A stretch of 64,000 nt of DNA from Paenibacillus sp. NEAU-GSW1 (GCF_009737085.1 NZ_WOVL01000012.1:1-64000); one strand, 5' to 3'; shown: positions 51,858 through 62,387, counted from the first letter of the stretch. A program made the numbers and translations. Notes: a model not told the origin generated them from the sequence alone.

Positions 51858-52040
51858 CTAGTGATTGATGTCGCACTTGTTCAGAATGAACGAAATTTGA
51901 TTTTCCAAGCGGTTGATTGCTTCTTGCGATTCCGTATCCTCCAAGCCGCGTCCGCGCAGAGCGGCGAGCTCGGCCTTAAGTTCATGCAAATCCTCGCTTG
52001 CATTGGCGCAATCATAGCTGCTTTCAAGATGATCGAGCAT
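51858..52040 (-). CDS. Small helical protein, possibly distant Spo0E-like
   Basis: A 60-residue acidic protein, mostly helical, with two leucine-patterned segments (LHELKAELAAL and INRLENQISFIL). The spacing recalls the Spo0E aspartyl-phosphatase hairpin, but the key SQELD motif is not present, so this is only a resemblance. ATG at 52040 has GGAGGAG upstream. It follows the M14 carboxypeptidase in the same direction. Confidence 0.6.
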   Translation of the reverse strand: MLDHLESSYDCANASEDLHELKAELAALRGRGLEDTESQEAINRLENQISFILNKCDINH

Positions 52041-52114
52041 TGCCTTCTCCTCCATCCATATCATAGCCTCGTCTTGCCAAGGCTTCCCTTCTATTATGGA
52101 GGATCTCGCTTGAA

Positions 52115-53701
52115 TTATTCAGGCTGCTGTTCGGTTTCGTTATCGTCTGCCGGCGCGTCAGAAGGCAGCGGCGATGCCGATGGAGAAGGCGACGGCAGCG
52201 GTGAAGGCGATGGAGATGGAGAAGGGGAAGCTGATGGAGAAGGCGACGGCGTTGGATTCTCCTTCTTCACAATTGTTACTTGCTTCTTCTTCACCCACAG
52301 CGGACCGCGCGACGTCTTGATCATATACCATTCCTTCCAGGCAAGCTGGACGGTCAGCTTCTGATCGGCATATTTGATCGCTGTCGGCTTGCCCGCTAAT
52401 GGTGACGTGTACACATCCGTAGCTTTGCTGAGCATGACCTTCATGTCGCTTGGCGCTTCTTCAACCTGCTGCAGCGCGTTGCGCTCGCTGATCCATTGGC
52501 GTCCGCTTGCAGCCTTGATCTCCAGCCAGTCGCCCTTTACGCGAAGCAGCTCGTAGACGCCTGCTTTATTGGCGTTCAAAATTTTCGAATCGAGGCTTGG
52601 CCATTGATAGCCTTTTTCCGTCGCGAGCAAGTAAATGCTGCCGTCCGCCTCTTTCGCTTCCTGCTTGTCCATCCACAGCTTATAGCCTTCGATAGCCAGC
52701 ATCCAGCCGGTGTAGCGGTGCTGCCCCCAAATGCGGGACCATTCGGATAACGGCACATGCGTGTCGCCTACCGCGCGCCCGATCTCAGGTGTCATGGCCG
52801 GCCGTCCGAATTCGGAAATGAACCAGTCGGTGAAGCCGCCGCCAGAAGGGTTAGGCGATGGCGCGACGAGCGAATAGCCGGTCATATTCGCATATTTTGT
52901 AGCGAGCGCCCGGTCGCGTGCCAGGTTCTCCGCCTTCGTTTTATAGTTCCAATAAATAATTTCGCCTGACGAATGGTACGACATTGCCAGCTCCGGCTTA
53001 AGCTCGCGGGCCAGCTTAGCCATTGCCGCCGCTTCTTTCGCCTGCAGCGGTTGGGAGCCTTTGTAGTTCATATAACTATTGCTCGGAGCGGCATTGCTTA
53101 TGGTGCTCCAGCCAGCCGGATATTGACGATTCAGGTCCACTCCCTTCGCGTTTGCTTTCCACCGTTTGAAATTACGGCTGCCTTTATTCATGCGGATAAG
53201 CGATTCGTGCAGGTTGGACGGAAATGCCGAGAGCCCTTTTTGCTGGAGCGTTACGCCATCCGGGTTAACCATCGGAATGACGACGAACGTCACGCGGTCG
53301 AGCAAATCGCGTACGGCTTTTTTCTGATACGTGTCGTTGCTTGCGTAAGCTGCCGCATAGTCTTCAACCATGTACATCAGCAGCGTCGTGGTCATCCACT
53401 CCCTGGCATGATGGGAGGCGTTCAGCAAAATAACGGCTGGGCCTTTGCCAAAGTCCATCCGCCACAGCTTGCGGCCGTACTCGCTTTCGCCTATCGTCGA
53501 CAGCTTAATCAAATCGGGATAAGCGGACGATAACTCCTTTAGATCTTTCACCATCGTTTCATACGTGTAGATTTGCTTCGGATCGACGATGGGGGATGCC
53601 GCGGCGTGGGCAGGCATCGCCCGGCCGAGTAAAGAACAGATCATGGCAACAGCCAACAACAACGATAACGCCATTTTTGTGCGGTACTGCAGCTTTAACA
53701 A
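52115..53701 (-). CDS. Secreted M14 zinc carboxypeptidase with SH3 and Ser/Pro tail
   Basis: A 528-residue exported protein. The signal peptide covers about 1-33 (LSLLLAVAMICSLLG, AHA cut). The M14 domain (about 40-335) has zinc ligands His98 and Glu101 (HHARE) and the third His in MSYHSSGE, with the catalytic Glu in TPEIGRA. About 350-490 reads like one or two SH3-type wall-binding units. Residues 494-528 are a PS-repeat tail ending DNETEQQPE. It likely trims peptides or muropeptides outside the cell. TTG at 53701 follows GGGGAGAAAG. Confidence 0.9.
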   Translation of the reverse strand: MLKLQYRTKMALSLLLAVAMICSLLGRAMPAHAAASPIVDPKQIYTYETMVKDLKELSSAYPDLIKLSTIGESEYGRKLWRMDFGKGPAVILLNASHHAREWMTTTLLMYMVEDYAAAYASNDTYQKKAVRDLLDRVTFVVIPMVNPDGVTLQQKGLSAFPSNLHESLIRMNKGSRNFKRWKANAKGVDLNRQYPAGWSTISNAAPSNSYMNYKGSQPLQAKEAAAMAKLARELKPELAMSYHSSGEIIYWNYKTKAENLARDRALATKYANMTGYSLVAPSPNPSGGGFTDWFISEFGRPAMTPEIGRAVGDTHVPLSEWSRIWGQHRYTGWMLAIEGYKLWMDKQEAKEADGSIYLLATEKGYQWPSLDSKILNANKAGVYELLRVKGDWLEIKAASGRQWISERNALQQVEEAPSDMKVMLSKATDVYTSPLAGKPTAIKYADQKLTVQLAWKEWYMIKTSRGPLWVKKKQVTIVKKENPTPSPSPSASPSPSPSPSPLPSPSPSASPLPSDAPADDNETEQQPE

Positions 53702-53865
53702 TTGCTTTCTCCCCTATGCTGTAAAAGTTCAACTAGGGTTATTCGACAAAAACAGTCATTTTCCTTGTTTTTCCTCGAAATTACTGCATGCGGAGGCAAT
53801 TTGAGTTTTTTGTGAGATGAATATGATAGAGTGGGACCAAATGGTGCGTTGCAGGGGGGAAATGG

Positions 53866-56800
53866 ATGAGAGCGGCTTCGTTTGCCAAATTAACGGGGAT
53901 CTTGCTTATTTTTATAATTACGGTTTCGGCCGTTTTTCTGTTCTATAAAAACATGGAATCGGGACATGGAGCGCCGATTGCGAAGGCAGGAAAGCTGGAT
54001 TTGTCGGGATGGGATTTCGCGCGGGAAGGCGCGGTTTCGCTCAATGGAGAGTGGGAGTTTTATGAAGGACGGTTATTGGAGCCTGACGATTTCCGTAAAG
54101 GGAATGCAGCGGGAGCCGAGGCCGGAGAGGCGTCGTATCTGAAGGTTCCGGGAGCCTGGCTTGGCAAAAGCGGCGGAAGCGGCATGAGCGCGAAGGGATA
54201 CGGCACTTATCGGCTTGTGGTGTCGCTGAAGAAGCCGGATGAAATTATGGCGCTGAAAATAAGCAGCATACGCATGTCGCACCGGCTCTATGTAAACGGC
54301 AGGCTGGAGGGCGAGAACGGCAAGCCCGATGCGTTTTTAGCGGAACATCTGCCCGGCAATACGCCTTACAGTACGGCGTTTCTTCTCGATTCGAACGAGA
54401 TGGAGATCGTCATTCAAACGGCAAATCACGTCTTTGCAAGCGGAGGGATCGCCAGCGCCATTTCATTCGGCAGAGACGGGGATATCGCGACATTGGACGG
54501 GCTGAAACAAGGGGCGGATTTCGCGGTCATATTCGTGCTGTTCCTGTTCGGTTCCTATCATTTAAGCATCTCGATGATTCGGATAAGAGAGAAAACGAAC
54601 CTCTATTCCGGACTTTATATGTGGACGCTTTTTATCAATCTGCTTACATACGGTGAAAAGATCGGCTTGCGGCTCGCTCCGGACTTGCCGTTCGAGTTTG
54701 TGTATCGCGTGCAGAACTTGACTGAGTTTCTGAGCATCGTCTGGCTTGTCCTGTTTTTTAATGCGATAGACTCCCGTTTATTGCCGCTGCGCAAACTGAT
54801 GATTGCAATAGCTCCTGTCCTCGCTTTTATCGCGGCTATTCTGCTTCTTCCGTATGCGGTGTACAGCGCAATAAAAGTATATTTCCTGCTTTATATGTTT
54901 GTCGTCGTATTGGCCATTATTGCGCGGCTCGCTATCCAATACGTTAAAAAAGCGGGAGACTCGCATTACCGGAAAGAAATGGTGATGTTTATAGGCGCTG
55001 CGGGGTCGCTGCAATTCTATCTTGTAAGCGGGCTGCTGTATGCTGTCAATGCGGTGCAGACCGATTTCGGAATCAAAGCGGGCATCGTGTGCTTTATTAT
55101 GTTTCTAAATGTGCTGCTCGCCTATCGATATACGGCCGCTTTCGAGAAAACAGAGCTGCTCTCGAATCGTTTGTCGGTCGCCAACGAGCTGAAAAACGAG
55201 TTTCTGGCGAACACGTCGCATGAATTGAAAACGCCTCTGCACGGCATTATGAACATGGCTTCGCACTTGCTGGAGGACGGGGAAGGTGCTTTCTCAGCCA
55301 AGCAACAGCAGCATTTGTGGCTCATACGCGACACGTCAACCAAAATGTCGCTGTTGATCGAGGATTTAATTGATGTGACCCAGATTAGAAACGGAGAGCT
55401 GCGGCTGCAGCCATCGGTCGTCAATGTCCGCATGGTGGCGCAGATCGTTGTTGATGTGCTCCGGTTCGAGCTGACCGGAAAGGCGGTTGCGCTCACAAAC
55501 GATGTTGACGCCGGCACATGGGTTATTGCCGACGAGAACCGGCTCCGGCAAATCATGTACAATCTCGTGCATAATGCGATCAAACATACAGAGCGGGGAG
55601 TCATATCGGTGACATCCGGCACTTCGCAAGACCATGTTTATTTATCGGTAGAGGATACCGGCACCGGGATCGAGAAGGAGCGATTTGAAGCGATTTTTAA
55701 CGAATATCATTACATGGATGCGGCGAAGCCGCTGCAGCAGGACGGCTACGCGGGCATGGGCATCGGACTTTATATTACTCGCAAGCTGGTGGAGCGAATG
55801 GGCGGCACGATCGGCGTAGCATGGTCGCAAATCGGCCAAGGCAGCCGCATGACCTTTACGCTGCCATCCGCTGCTCCGCCGCTAGGCGCCGTGGAAGCGA
55901 GCGCGGCCGGGGAACGGCCTGCCGCCGCCGATCTGAGCATCGTCGATCACATCGATAAGCACGCTTATACGATTTTGATCGTGGATGACGATTCTTCCAA
56001 CATTTATATGCTGCTTGCCATTTTGCATAGAGGGCCTTACAACGTCATTACGGCTTTCTCCGCCGAGGAGGCCATACGCAAATTCGAGGAAATGAGCGAC
56101 AGCATCGATCTGGTCATTTCCGATGTGATGATGCCGGCCGTTTCCGGATACGATTTGTGCCGGATGCTGCGTCGGCGGCGGTCTGTGCTCGACCTTCCGA
56201 TCCTGCTTGCAACCGTCCGCAATACGCCGCAAGATATTGCGATGGGCTTTGGAGCGGGGGCCAACGACTATATTACGAAGCCGTTCGACGCCGAGACGCT
56301 GCTTGCCCGCGTTCAAACGCTGATCGCCATGAAGCGTTCCATTCAGGAGGCCATTCGCAACGAGCATGCATTCCATCAGGCGCAGATCAAGCCGCATTTC
56401 TTATACAACGCGCTCAGCAGCGTTATTTCAATTTGTTATTCCGACGGCGTGAAGGCAGCGCATTTGCTGTCGATGCTGAGCCAATACTTGCGTCACATAC
56501 TGGATATGGACCATGACAGCCTGCTTGTTCCGCTGCATCATGAGCTGGACTTGATCCATGCGTATGTCGAAATTGAGAAAGCGCGCTTTGACAGCAGGCT
56601 GGAGTGGGATTTCTATGTGGATCCAAGCTTGCAGGAGAAGCTGATTCCGTCGCTTTGCATTCAGCCTTTTATCGAGAATGCGATTCGTCACGGGCTATTT
56701 GAGAAGGACGGCGACGGCAAAGTGCTGCTTTCGATTGAAGAAGGGGCCGGGTTTTTGAAAATCGTCGTGAGCGATGACGGCGTCGGCATCCCCGACGACT

Positions 56801-57000
56801 TGCTGTACCGCTTCACAAGCGGCAGCGATATGGGATCGGGCATAGGCATTTCGAATATCCGCAAACGGCTGGCTGCCATTCCGGGATCGTCGCTTACGAT
56901 CGTATCGGAGCTTGGCAGCGGAACGACCGTTACGATGTACGTTCCGCTCAATCTGACGGTTGGGGCGGGGCAAGGGAAGGGAGTGAAGTTCCATGTTTAA
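53866..57000 (+). CDS. 7TMR-DISM hybrid sensor kinase with a second LytS-type kinase module
   Basis: A 1044-residue membrane protein. Order: one N-terminal membrane segment, an extracellular jelly-roll (about 45-190, SLNGEWEFYEGRLLEPDDF), seven membrane segments (205-425), HisKA with phospho-His in SHELKTPLHG near 450, HATPase (550-670), a receiver (700-815, ILIVDDDSSN, SDVMMP), then a second kinase core with PHFLYNALSSV near 842 and a second HATPase (935-1035). Signal enters from outside, probably a carbohydrate. It overlaps its response regulator gene by 8 bases. Two different kinase modules in one chain is unusual. Confidence 0.9.
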   Translation: MRAASFAKLTGILLIFIITVSAVFLFYKNMESGHGAPIAKAGKLDLSGWDFAREGAVSLNGEWEFYEGRLLEPDDFRKGNAAGAEAGEASYLKVPGAWLGKSGGSGMSAKGYGTYRLVVSLKKPDEIMALKISSIRMSHRLYVNGRLEGENGKPDAFLAEHLPGNTPYSTAFLLDSNEMEIVIQTANHVFASGGIASAISFGRDGDIATLDGLKQGADFAVIFVLFLFGSYHLSISMIRIREKTNLYSGLYMWTLFINLLTYGEKIGLRLAPDLPFEFVYRVQNLTEFLSIVWLVLFFNAIDSRLLPLRKLMIAIAPVLAFIAAILLLPYAVYSAIKVYFLLYMFVVVLAIIARLAIQYVKKAGDSHYRKEMVMFIGAAGSLQFYLVSGLLYAVNAVQTDFGIKAGIVCFIMFLNVLLAYRYTAAFEKTELLSNRLSVANELKNEFLANTSHELKTPLHGIMNMASHLLEDGEGAFSAKQQQHLWLIRDTSTKMSLLIEDLIDVTQIRNGELRLQPSVVNVRMVAQIVVDVLRFELTGKAVALTNDVDAGTWVIADENRLRQIMYNLVHNAIKHTERGVISVTSGTSQDHVYLSVEDTGTGIEKERFEAIFNEYHYMDAAKPLQQDGYAGMGIGLYITRKLVERMGGTIGVAWSQIGQGSRMTFTLPSAAPPLGAVEASAAGERPAAADLSIVDHIDKHAYTILIVDDDSSNIYMLLAILHRGPYNVITAFSAEEAIRKFEEMSDSIDLVISDVMMPAVSGYDLCRMLRRRRSVLDLPILLATVRNTPQDIAMGFGAGANDYITKPFDAETLLARVQTLIAMKRSIQEAIRNEHAFHQAQIKPHFLYNALSSVISICYSDGVKAAHLLSMLSQYLRHILDMDHDSLLVPLHHELDLIHAYVEIEKARFDSRLEWDFYVDPSLQEKLIPSLCIQPFIENAIRHGLFEKDGDGKVLLSIEEGAGFLKIVVSDDGVGIPDDLLYRFTSGSDMGSGIGISNIRKRLAAIPGSSLTIVSELGSGTTVTMYVPLNLTVGAGQGKGVKFHV

Positions 57001-58093
57001 GACAGTTATTGTGGACGACGAGAAGCTTGTTCTTGATTTGATGAAGCATATTGTCGGGATGGACAACCGCTATCAAATTATCGCGACGTTCACTAATCCG
57101 CTTGATGCGGCTGAACGTCTTCCCGAGCTGCAGCCGGATGTCTTGTTCCTAGATGTCGAGATGCCGAGGCTGAACGGCATGGAACTGGCCCGAACGGTTG
57201 CCTCCAAGCTTCCCGGCACGCGCATTGTATTCACGACCGCTTACAAGCAATATGCGCTCGAAGCGTTCGACGTGCAGGCGCTCGACTATTTATTAAAGCC
57301 GGTGACTCCGGCAAGTTTGCAGAGAGTAACGGCGCGCCTGCTGCAAACGGGCCATGCTCGCCCGCCCGAAAAGAAGAGCAGCGAGCATGGCCTCTCCATT
57401 AGCTGCTTCGGCGCGTTCGAGGTGCGCGGAGCCGACGGCGAGCTGGTCCATTGGCCGACTCGTAAAACGGAGGAGCTGTTCGCGTATTTGCTGTGCCATC
57501 CGAACCGAGAGATCGGTAAATGGGTGCTGCTTGAGCTGCTCTATGCCGACATGGAGGAGGAGCGGGCGTCCCATAATTTATACAATACAGTCTATCGGCT
57601 TAAAAAACTGCTCAAAGAGCATGGGATCGGCATGGATATCAAAAAGACGGGCACCGGCTACTTGCTTGATACGGGAGACGCCGCTGCATACGATGTGCTT
57701 GCTTATGTGAACCGTGATGACGGGACCGACTGGGACAGGGATCGGCAATTGTTTGCGCTGTATAAAGGTCCGCTGCTGGAGATGAAAGACTTTTTATGGA
57801 AGGAGCCTTTGGCTGAGGCTTTCGGCAAACAGTACTATACGATCGCAAGGCGTCTCGTTGAAGAGGAAATGAGAATTCGCGACTGGCAAGGGGCGGAAAA
57901 TCGTCTGCTGTCCTACTTGACCATCGACCCGACGCGCCTGGAGATGCATGAACTGCTGCTTGACGTCTATGCGTGGAGCGGGCATTCGCATAAAATTGCT
58001 GCCCATTTCCGGAAAGCGGAGGCGGTTTATCTCTCTGAGCTTGGAATAGCGCCGCCAGAGCGGCTGCGGCAGAAAGCAGAATCTTTCAGCTAG
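56993..58093 (+). CDS. Response regulator, receiver plus SARP/BTAD-type DNA-binding region
   Basis: A 366-residue regulator. The receiver (1-115) has the phospho-acceptor Asp54 in LFLDVEMP. Residues about 135-215 are a winged-helix trans_reg_C domain and 225-360 a BTAD (bacterial transcriptional activator) tetratricopeptide-like region. It is translationally coupled to the upstream sensor kinase. Its targets may include the neighbouring SLH protein and carboxypeptidase genes, which is a guess based on position. Confidence 0.9.
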   Translation: MFKTVIVDDEKLVLDLMKHIVGMDNRYQIIATFTNPLDAAERLPELQPDVLFLDVEMPRLNGMELARTVASKLPGTRIVFTTAYKQYALEAFDVQALDYLLKPVTPASLQRVTARLLQTGHARPPEKKSSEHGLSISCFGAFEVRGADGELVHWPTRKTEELFAYLLCHPNREIGKWVLLELLYADMEEERASHNLYNTVYRLKKLLKEHGIGMDIKKTGTGYLLDTGDAAAYDVLAYVNRDDGTDWDRDRQLFALYKGPLLEMKDFLWKEPLAEAFGKQYYTIARRLVEEEMRIRDWQGAENRLLSYLTIDPTRLEMHELLLDVYAWSGHSHKIAAHFRKAEAVYLSELGIAPPERLRQKAESFS

Positions 58094-58204
58094 TCGTATT
58101 GCATCGTTCGACAGTATTCCCGATATTGTGAGATTTTTGAGAGATGGCATTGGTACAATCCGGTTATCATCAAAAAAATTGCGCAGAGGGGAAGTAAGAC
58201 AGCA

Positions 58205-61120
58205 ATGCGAAACCGAAAGTATAACAAGCTGTTGGTGCTCATGTTGGCGGCGGCGCTTCTCGTTCCTTCGTTCTCAGTCTCGGCCGCTTCGGCGTCGGGT
58301 GCGAAGAAGGACGGATTGGCTGACGGAGCACAGGCAAGGCAGACGGCGATGAATGTAAGCGGCGATACGCTTCAACTGGGAGGCAACGGCAATCCGATTC
58401 AAATTATAATGGATGAATCAGGAAAAATCGCTGCCTATTTGAAACAGGGCGGCGCCTATGTAAATCAGTATTATAGCAGCTATGGATGGGGAACGAATTT
58501 GTTCGTTAACATGGGCGGCGAAGACAAGTATTACACTACGCCTTATTACGGCGGTGAATGGGGCGCGTATGAGAGCGTAAAGCGTCCGGACGACAATACG
58601 ATTGAGATGTCTTGGCTGTTTAATGAGGGCCAGTTGCGGGTTAAGCAGACGATACGATATATTCCCGGCGATTGGTTTTATGAGAAAAGCTGGACGCTGG
58701 AAAATACGACCGAGAGCGAAACATTTACCGGCTTGAAGTGGATTCATGGCGGAGACGCGTACTTTGGCGGCATCGACAGCGCCAGGGCGTATTGGAATGA
58801 CACGCTCGGCATGGTCTATCTGCGCAATGATTCGACGGATGATGTAGGCATTATGGGCTATTACGGCAGCGAGGCGTCCAAAGCCGACGGTTATGCCGGC
58901 GGGGACTACAGCGCAGCGTACGATCAAGCCATGAATGGACAATTGAACAATGAGCTTATTAACAATGGAGACTACGGTTATATCGATGCCGGCTATCAGC
59001 TTCAATGGAACCATGATTCGCTAGCGCCGGGCGAAGCGTGGAGCATCGTGTCCTATGAGCGCTGGACAGATGCGGGCGGCGTGCAAGTGTTGGCTCCCGA
59101 GAATAAAAAGGTATATCCGGGCGAAACGGCAACCTACTCGTTTTTATTGCTGAACCTGCTTGAGCAGTTGGGCGATGGCGATGTTGAAGTGCCAATGGAT
59201 GCCGAATTCGATGTGTCCGCTGCTTCTGAGAACGGCTGGGACGTTACGATCGACAGCCCTACGCATCTAGCGATTTCAGGAGGGGAAGTAGCCCAGGTGA
59301 ACGTTACGGTAACGGTGCCGGAAGATACTGACCTGCTGAGCGACAAGCTGACCCTTACAGCAGTGGCGAATACGGAAGAAGCGCCGACGGGCAGCGGCTA
59401 TGTCAGAACAATCATTCCGAATGACGCGCCGACAGCAAGCGACTTGGCGGCAGCGGGCAAGCTCAGAGTCGGACAAACCTTGACGGCAAGCTATGCCTAT
59501 GCAGATACCGAGGATGACGAAGAGGGAACAAGCAAGTTTCAATGGTATATCGCTGACAATGCGGAGGGCGATAACCGCATGGCGATAGCGGATGCGACAG
59601 GAAAGACGTATAAGCTTCATAAAGCGGATGTCGGCAAATATATCAGCTTTAGCGTCGTTCCGGTTGCGGCCGAGGGAACAGCAGCCGGCGAGCAAAGCGA
59701 CAGCGAATGGGTAGGTCCTGTTGCGAAGCAACAGACGACGCCGACCGAGTCTGCCGCGCCGACGGAGGAATTGATTGTGATTGATGTCGAGGATGGCGCG
59801 GATAAAGACGGAGAGGTCGTATCCAAAGCGTTTATCACGCGTACGACGGACTTGCTCGGCAACAAGAAGGATGAGGTTAAGTTCACGATGGAGCAAGCGG
59901 CAGACGCGATCCAGCAGCTTCAGACTGCAGACTCCAAGTCGGCTAAGCTGGTTATTCCCGATCCGAAGGACGAGGTTTCGGAGCTGCTCGTGAACCTTCC
60001 GAAGGAATCGCTGGCGTTGCTTGCGGCAAACGGCGTCAGCTTGGAAATCGCTTCGTCGAACGGCAGCATTATTTTATCGGCTGAGGAAATGAAAGGTTTG
60101 ACTGAGGATGCCTACTTCCGTCTAATTCCGATCAAGAAGGAAAGCGAGCGCAAGGAAGCTCTGAACCGTGCTCGCACGGAGCAATTGGTTCTTGCGCTGG
60201 CTGGAACGAATGCGGTGTCGAGTATAGGCCGTCCGTTGGAAATCGAGACGAATGTGCAAAGCCATCGGGTAACGCTAGTGTTCCCGCTTGGCCAAACGGA
60301 ACTGAGCGAGGATGAGTTGAACGAGCTCGGCGTGTTCGTCGAGCATAGCGACGGAGACAAGGAATTGATCAAAGGCGAGATTGTCGGCTACGGTGCCGAA
60401 GGCGCCAAAGGTCTTCAAATTACCGTCAATAAATTCAGCGCCTTTACCATCGTCCATATTCCGGGCTGGGGCGATGAGCATAAGCCGTACATTACCGGCT
60501 ACGCGGACGGAACGTTTAGACCGGAGCGGAATTTGACTCGCGCGGAGATGGCGGTTATGTTGAGCCGAATTTTCGCGGCGGATGAGGAACAAGACGGAAA
60601 ACAGGCTGACAGCAATGCGAGCTCGATTGTCGCAGCGGAAGATGCCGGTGAGGGCGGTCTGCTGGCGCCAACGTTTCTCGATGTCGGCGGTAAGCATTGG
60701 GCTGCCGCAGCGATCGGCCAGACAGCGGCGCTCGGACTGATGCAAGGTTATGCCGACGGCAGCTTTAAACCGGAGCAGCAAATTACGCGCGCGGAGATGG
60801 CCAGCATTGTCGCAAAATGGCTTGCGGAAGCAAGCAGCGGTACGGCGGCGGGCTTTGCCGACAGCGAGCAGCATTGGGCGGCCGAGGCTATTGGCAAAGT
60901 GACGGCGGCAGGCATTATGCAAGGCTATGCGGACGGCAGCTTTAAGCCGGATCAAGCGTTGACGCGGGCTGAAGCGGTTACGCTGCTTAATAAAGTGCTT
61001 GGCAGAGGGCCGCTGAACGACGGCGATGCGAGATGGAGTGATGTCGCAGAAGGATATTGGGCTTTCGGAGACATTCAGGAGGCTTCGATCGATCACAAAT
61101 TCGAAGCGGCGGAGAAATAG
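58205..61120 (+). CDS. S-layer homology (SLH) domain surface protein
   Basis: A 971-residue exported protein. A signal peptide (about 1-28, LVLMLAAALLVPSFSVSAAS) precedes a beta-rich region (50-400) that may bind or process carbohydrate, a linker rich in Asp/Glu/Thr, and three SLH motifs near residues 765, 847 and 907 (YADGTFRPERNLTRAEM, YADGSFKPEQQITRAEM, YADGSFKPDQALTRAEA). SLH motifs bind pyruvylated wall polymers, so it sits on the cell surface. It follows the two-component genes. Confidence 0.9.
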   Translation: MRNRKYNKLLVLMLAAALLVPSFSVSAASASGAKKDGLADGAQARQTAMNVSGDTLQLGGNGNPIQIIMDESGKIAAYLKQGGAYVNQYYSSYGWGTNLFVNMGGEDKYYTTPYYGGEWGAYESVKRPDDNTIEMSWLFNEGQLRVKQTIRYIPGDWFYEKSWTLENTTESETFTGLKWIHGGDAYFGGIDSARAYWNDTLGMVYLRNDSTDDVGIMGYYGSEASKADGYAGGDYSAAYDQAMNGQLNNELINNGDYGYIDAGYQLQWNHDSLAPGEAWSIVSYERWTDAGGVQVLAPENKKVYPGETATYSFLLLNLLEQLGDGDVEVPMDAEFDVSAASENGWDVTIDSPTHLAISGGEVAQVNVTVTVPEDTDLLSDKLTLTAVANTEEAPTGSGYVRTIIPNDAPTASDLAAAGKLRVGQTLTASYAYADTEDDEEGTSKFQWYIADNAEGDNRMAIADATGKTYKLHKADVGKYISFSVVPVAAEGTAAGEQSDSEWVGPVAKQQTTPTESAAPTEELIVIDVEDGADKDGEVVSKAFITRTTDLLGNKKDEVKFTMEQAADAIQQLQTADSKSAKLVIPDPKDEVSELLVNLPKESLALLAANGVSLEIASSNGSIILSAEEMKGLTEDAYFRLIPIKKESERKEALNRARTEQLVLALAGTNAVSSIGRPLEIETNVQSHRVTLVFPLGQTELSEDELNELGVFVEHSDGDKELIKGEIVGYGAEGAKGLQITVNKFSAFTIVHIPGWGDEHKPYITGYADGTFRPERNLTRAEMAVMLSRIFAADEEQDGKQADSNASSIVAAEDAGEGGLLAPTFLDVGGKHWAAAAIGQTAALGLMQGYADGSFKPEQQITRAEMASIVAKWLAEASSGTAAGFADSEQHWAAEAIGKVTAAGIMQGYADGSFKPDQALTRAEAVTLLNKVLGRGPLNDGDARWSDVAEGYWAFGDIQEASIDHKFEAAEK

Positions 61121-61129
61121 TCGATTTAA

Positions 61130-61167
61130 CGAAGAGGAGACGTCCGTTCAGGGCGCTCCTCTTTTTT
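61130..61167 (+). terminator. Terminator after the SLH gene
   Basis: AGAGGAG pairs with CTCCTCT across a 16-base loop and six T follow. Confidence 0.6.
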
Positions 61168-61258
61168 CTGGCAGCGGAGCCCAGCGATGCCCACTTGTTT
61201 TCAACAACTATTTTTGGGACAATAGGCAGTAACAGATTGCGAGAAGAGGACTATTTCA

Positions 61259-62329
61259 ATGAGTAAACCATCGATATACGGATTGACGCAGGACCATCTG
61301 GCAGCTTGGCTGGAAGAGCGAGGGCATCGCAAGTTTCGGGCGACGCAAGTATGGGAATATTTGTACCGGAAGCGGGTAACGGACTTTGCTGCGATGACGG
61401 ACGTAAATGCCGATTGTATAGAGCTGCTGGAAGAGAACTTTGTGCTGGAAACGATGAGCGAGCATGTGAAGCAGGAGTCGGTTGACGGCACGGTCAAGTT
61501 TCTGTTCAAGCTGCAAGACGGCAACTTGATCGAAACGGTGCTGATGCGCCACAAATTCGGCCTGTCGGTATGCGTGACGACGCAGGTCGGCTGCAATATC
61601 GGCTGCAGCTTCTGCGCGAGCGGATTGCTGAAGAAGAGCCGTGATCTGTCGGCAGGCGAGATTGTTGAGCAGATCATGAAGGTTCAGCTTCATTTGGACA
61701 GCGCGGGGAATGGCGATAAGGTCAGTCATATTGTCGTCATGGGCATCGGCGAGCCGTTCGACAACATGACGAATCTCGTTAACTTCTTAACCGTTGTAAA
61801 GGATCATAAAGGACTGGCGATCGGCGCGCGTCATATTACCGTTTCTACAAGCGGCTTGGCCGACAAAATTTACGAATTTACCGATATGAATACAGGCGTC
61901 AACCTGGCGATTTCGCTGCATGCCCCGAACAACGAGCTGCGCACGCGCATCATGGTCATTAACCGCGCTTATCCGCTGGAGAAGCTGATGCCTGCGATCG
62001 ACTACTATTTGTCGAAGACGAATCGCCGTATTACGCTGGAATACATTTTGCTCAAAGACGTAAACGATGGACGGGAGCAGGCGCTGGAGCTTGTGGAGCT
62101 GATTGGAGAGGGCGACCGCAAAGCGCTGGTCAACGTAAATCTCATTCCGTACAATCCGGTCGACGAGCACAGCCAATATCAGCGAAGCGAGCAGGAGACA
62201 ATCAAGGCGTTCTACGACGTGATGAAAAAGAACGGAATCAGCGTCAGCGTCCGCTTGGAGCACGGCACCGATATTGATGCCGCTTGCGGTCAATTGCGGA
62301 GCAAGCAAATGAAGCAGAACGCAGGGTAG
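61259..62329 (+). CDS. RlmN-family 23S rRNA methyltransferase (radical SAM)
   Basis: A 356-residue radical SAM enzyme. Cys112, Cys116 and Cys119 (CNIGCSFC) bind the 4Fe-4S cluster, and Cys105 and Cys343 (DAACGQL) fit the two catalytic cysteines of RlmN/Cfr, which methylate A2503 of 23S rRNA (RlmN also some tRNAs). Overall it is closest to Bacillus RlmN ([32 protein letters not shown]). The cluster loop [12 protein letters not shown] differs from the usual CASTLGGLKRNL, so it may be a second paralogue. No leader peptide typical of resistance genes is visible. Confidence 0.87.
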   Translation: MSKPSIYGLTQDHLAAWLEERGHRKFRATQVWEYLYRKRVTDFAAMTDVNADCIELLEENFVLETMSEHVKQESVDGTVKFLFKLQDGNLIETVLMRHKFGLSVCVTTQVGCNIGCSFCASGLLKKSRDLSAGEIVEQIMKVQLHLDSAGNGDKVSHIVVMGIGEPFDNMTNLVNFLTVVKDHKGLAIGARHITVSTSGLADKIYEFTDMNTGVNLAISLHAPNNELRTRIMVINRAYPLEKLMPAIDYYLSKTNRRITLEYILLKDVNDGREQALELVELIGEGDRKALVNVNLIPYNPVDEHSQYQRSEQETIKAFYDVMKKNGISVSVRLEHGTDIDAACGQLRSKQMKQNAG

Positions 62330-62344
62330 AATAGATTGATTTTG

Positions 62345-62387
62345 AAGACAGCCAGTGCGAGGATACATCGCATTGGCTGTCTTTTTG
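62345..62387 (+). terminator. Terminator after the rlmN-like gene
   Basis: AAGACAGCCAGTGCGA pairs with CGCATTGGCTGTCTT around a short loop and T5 follows. Confidence 0.85.
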
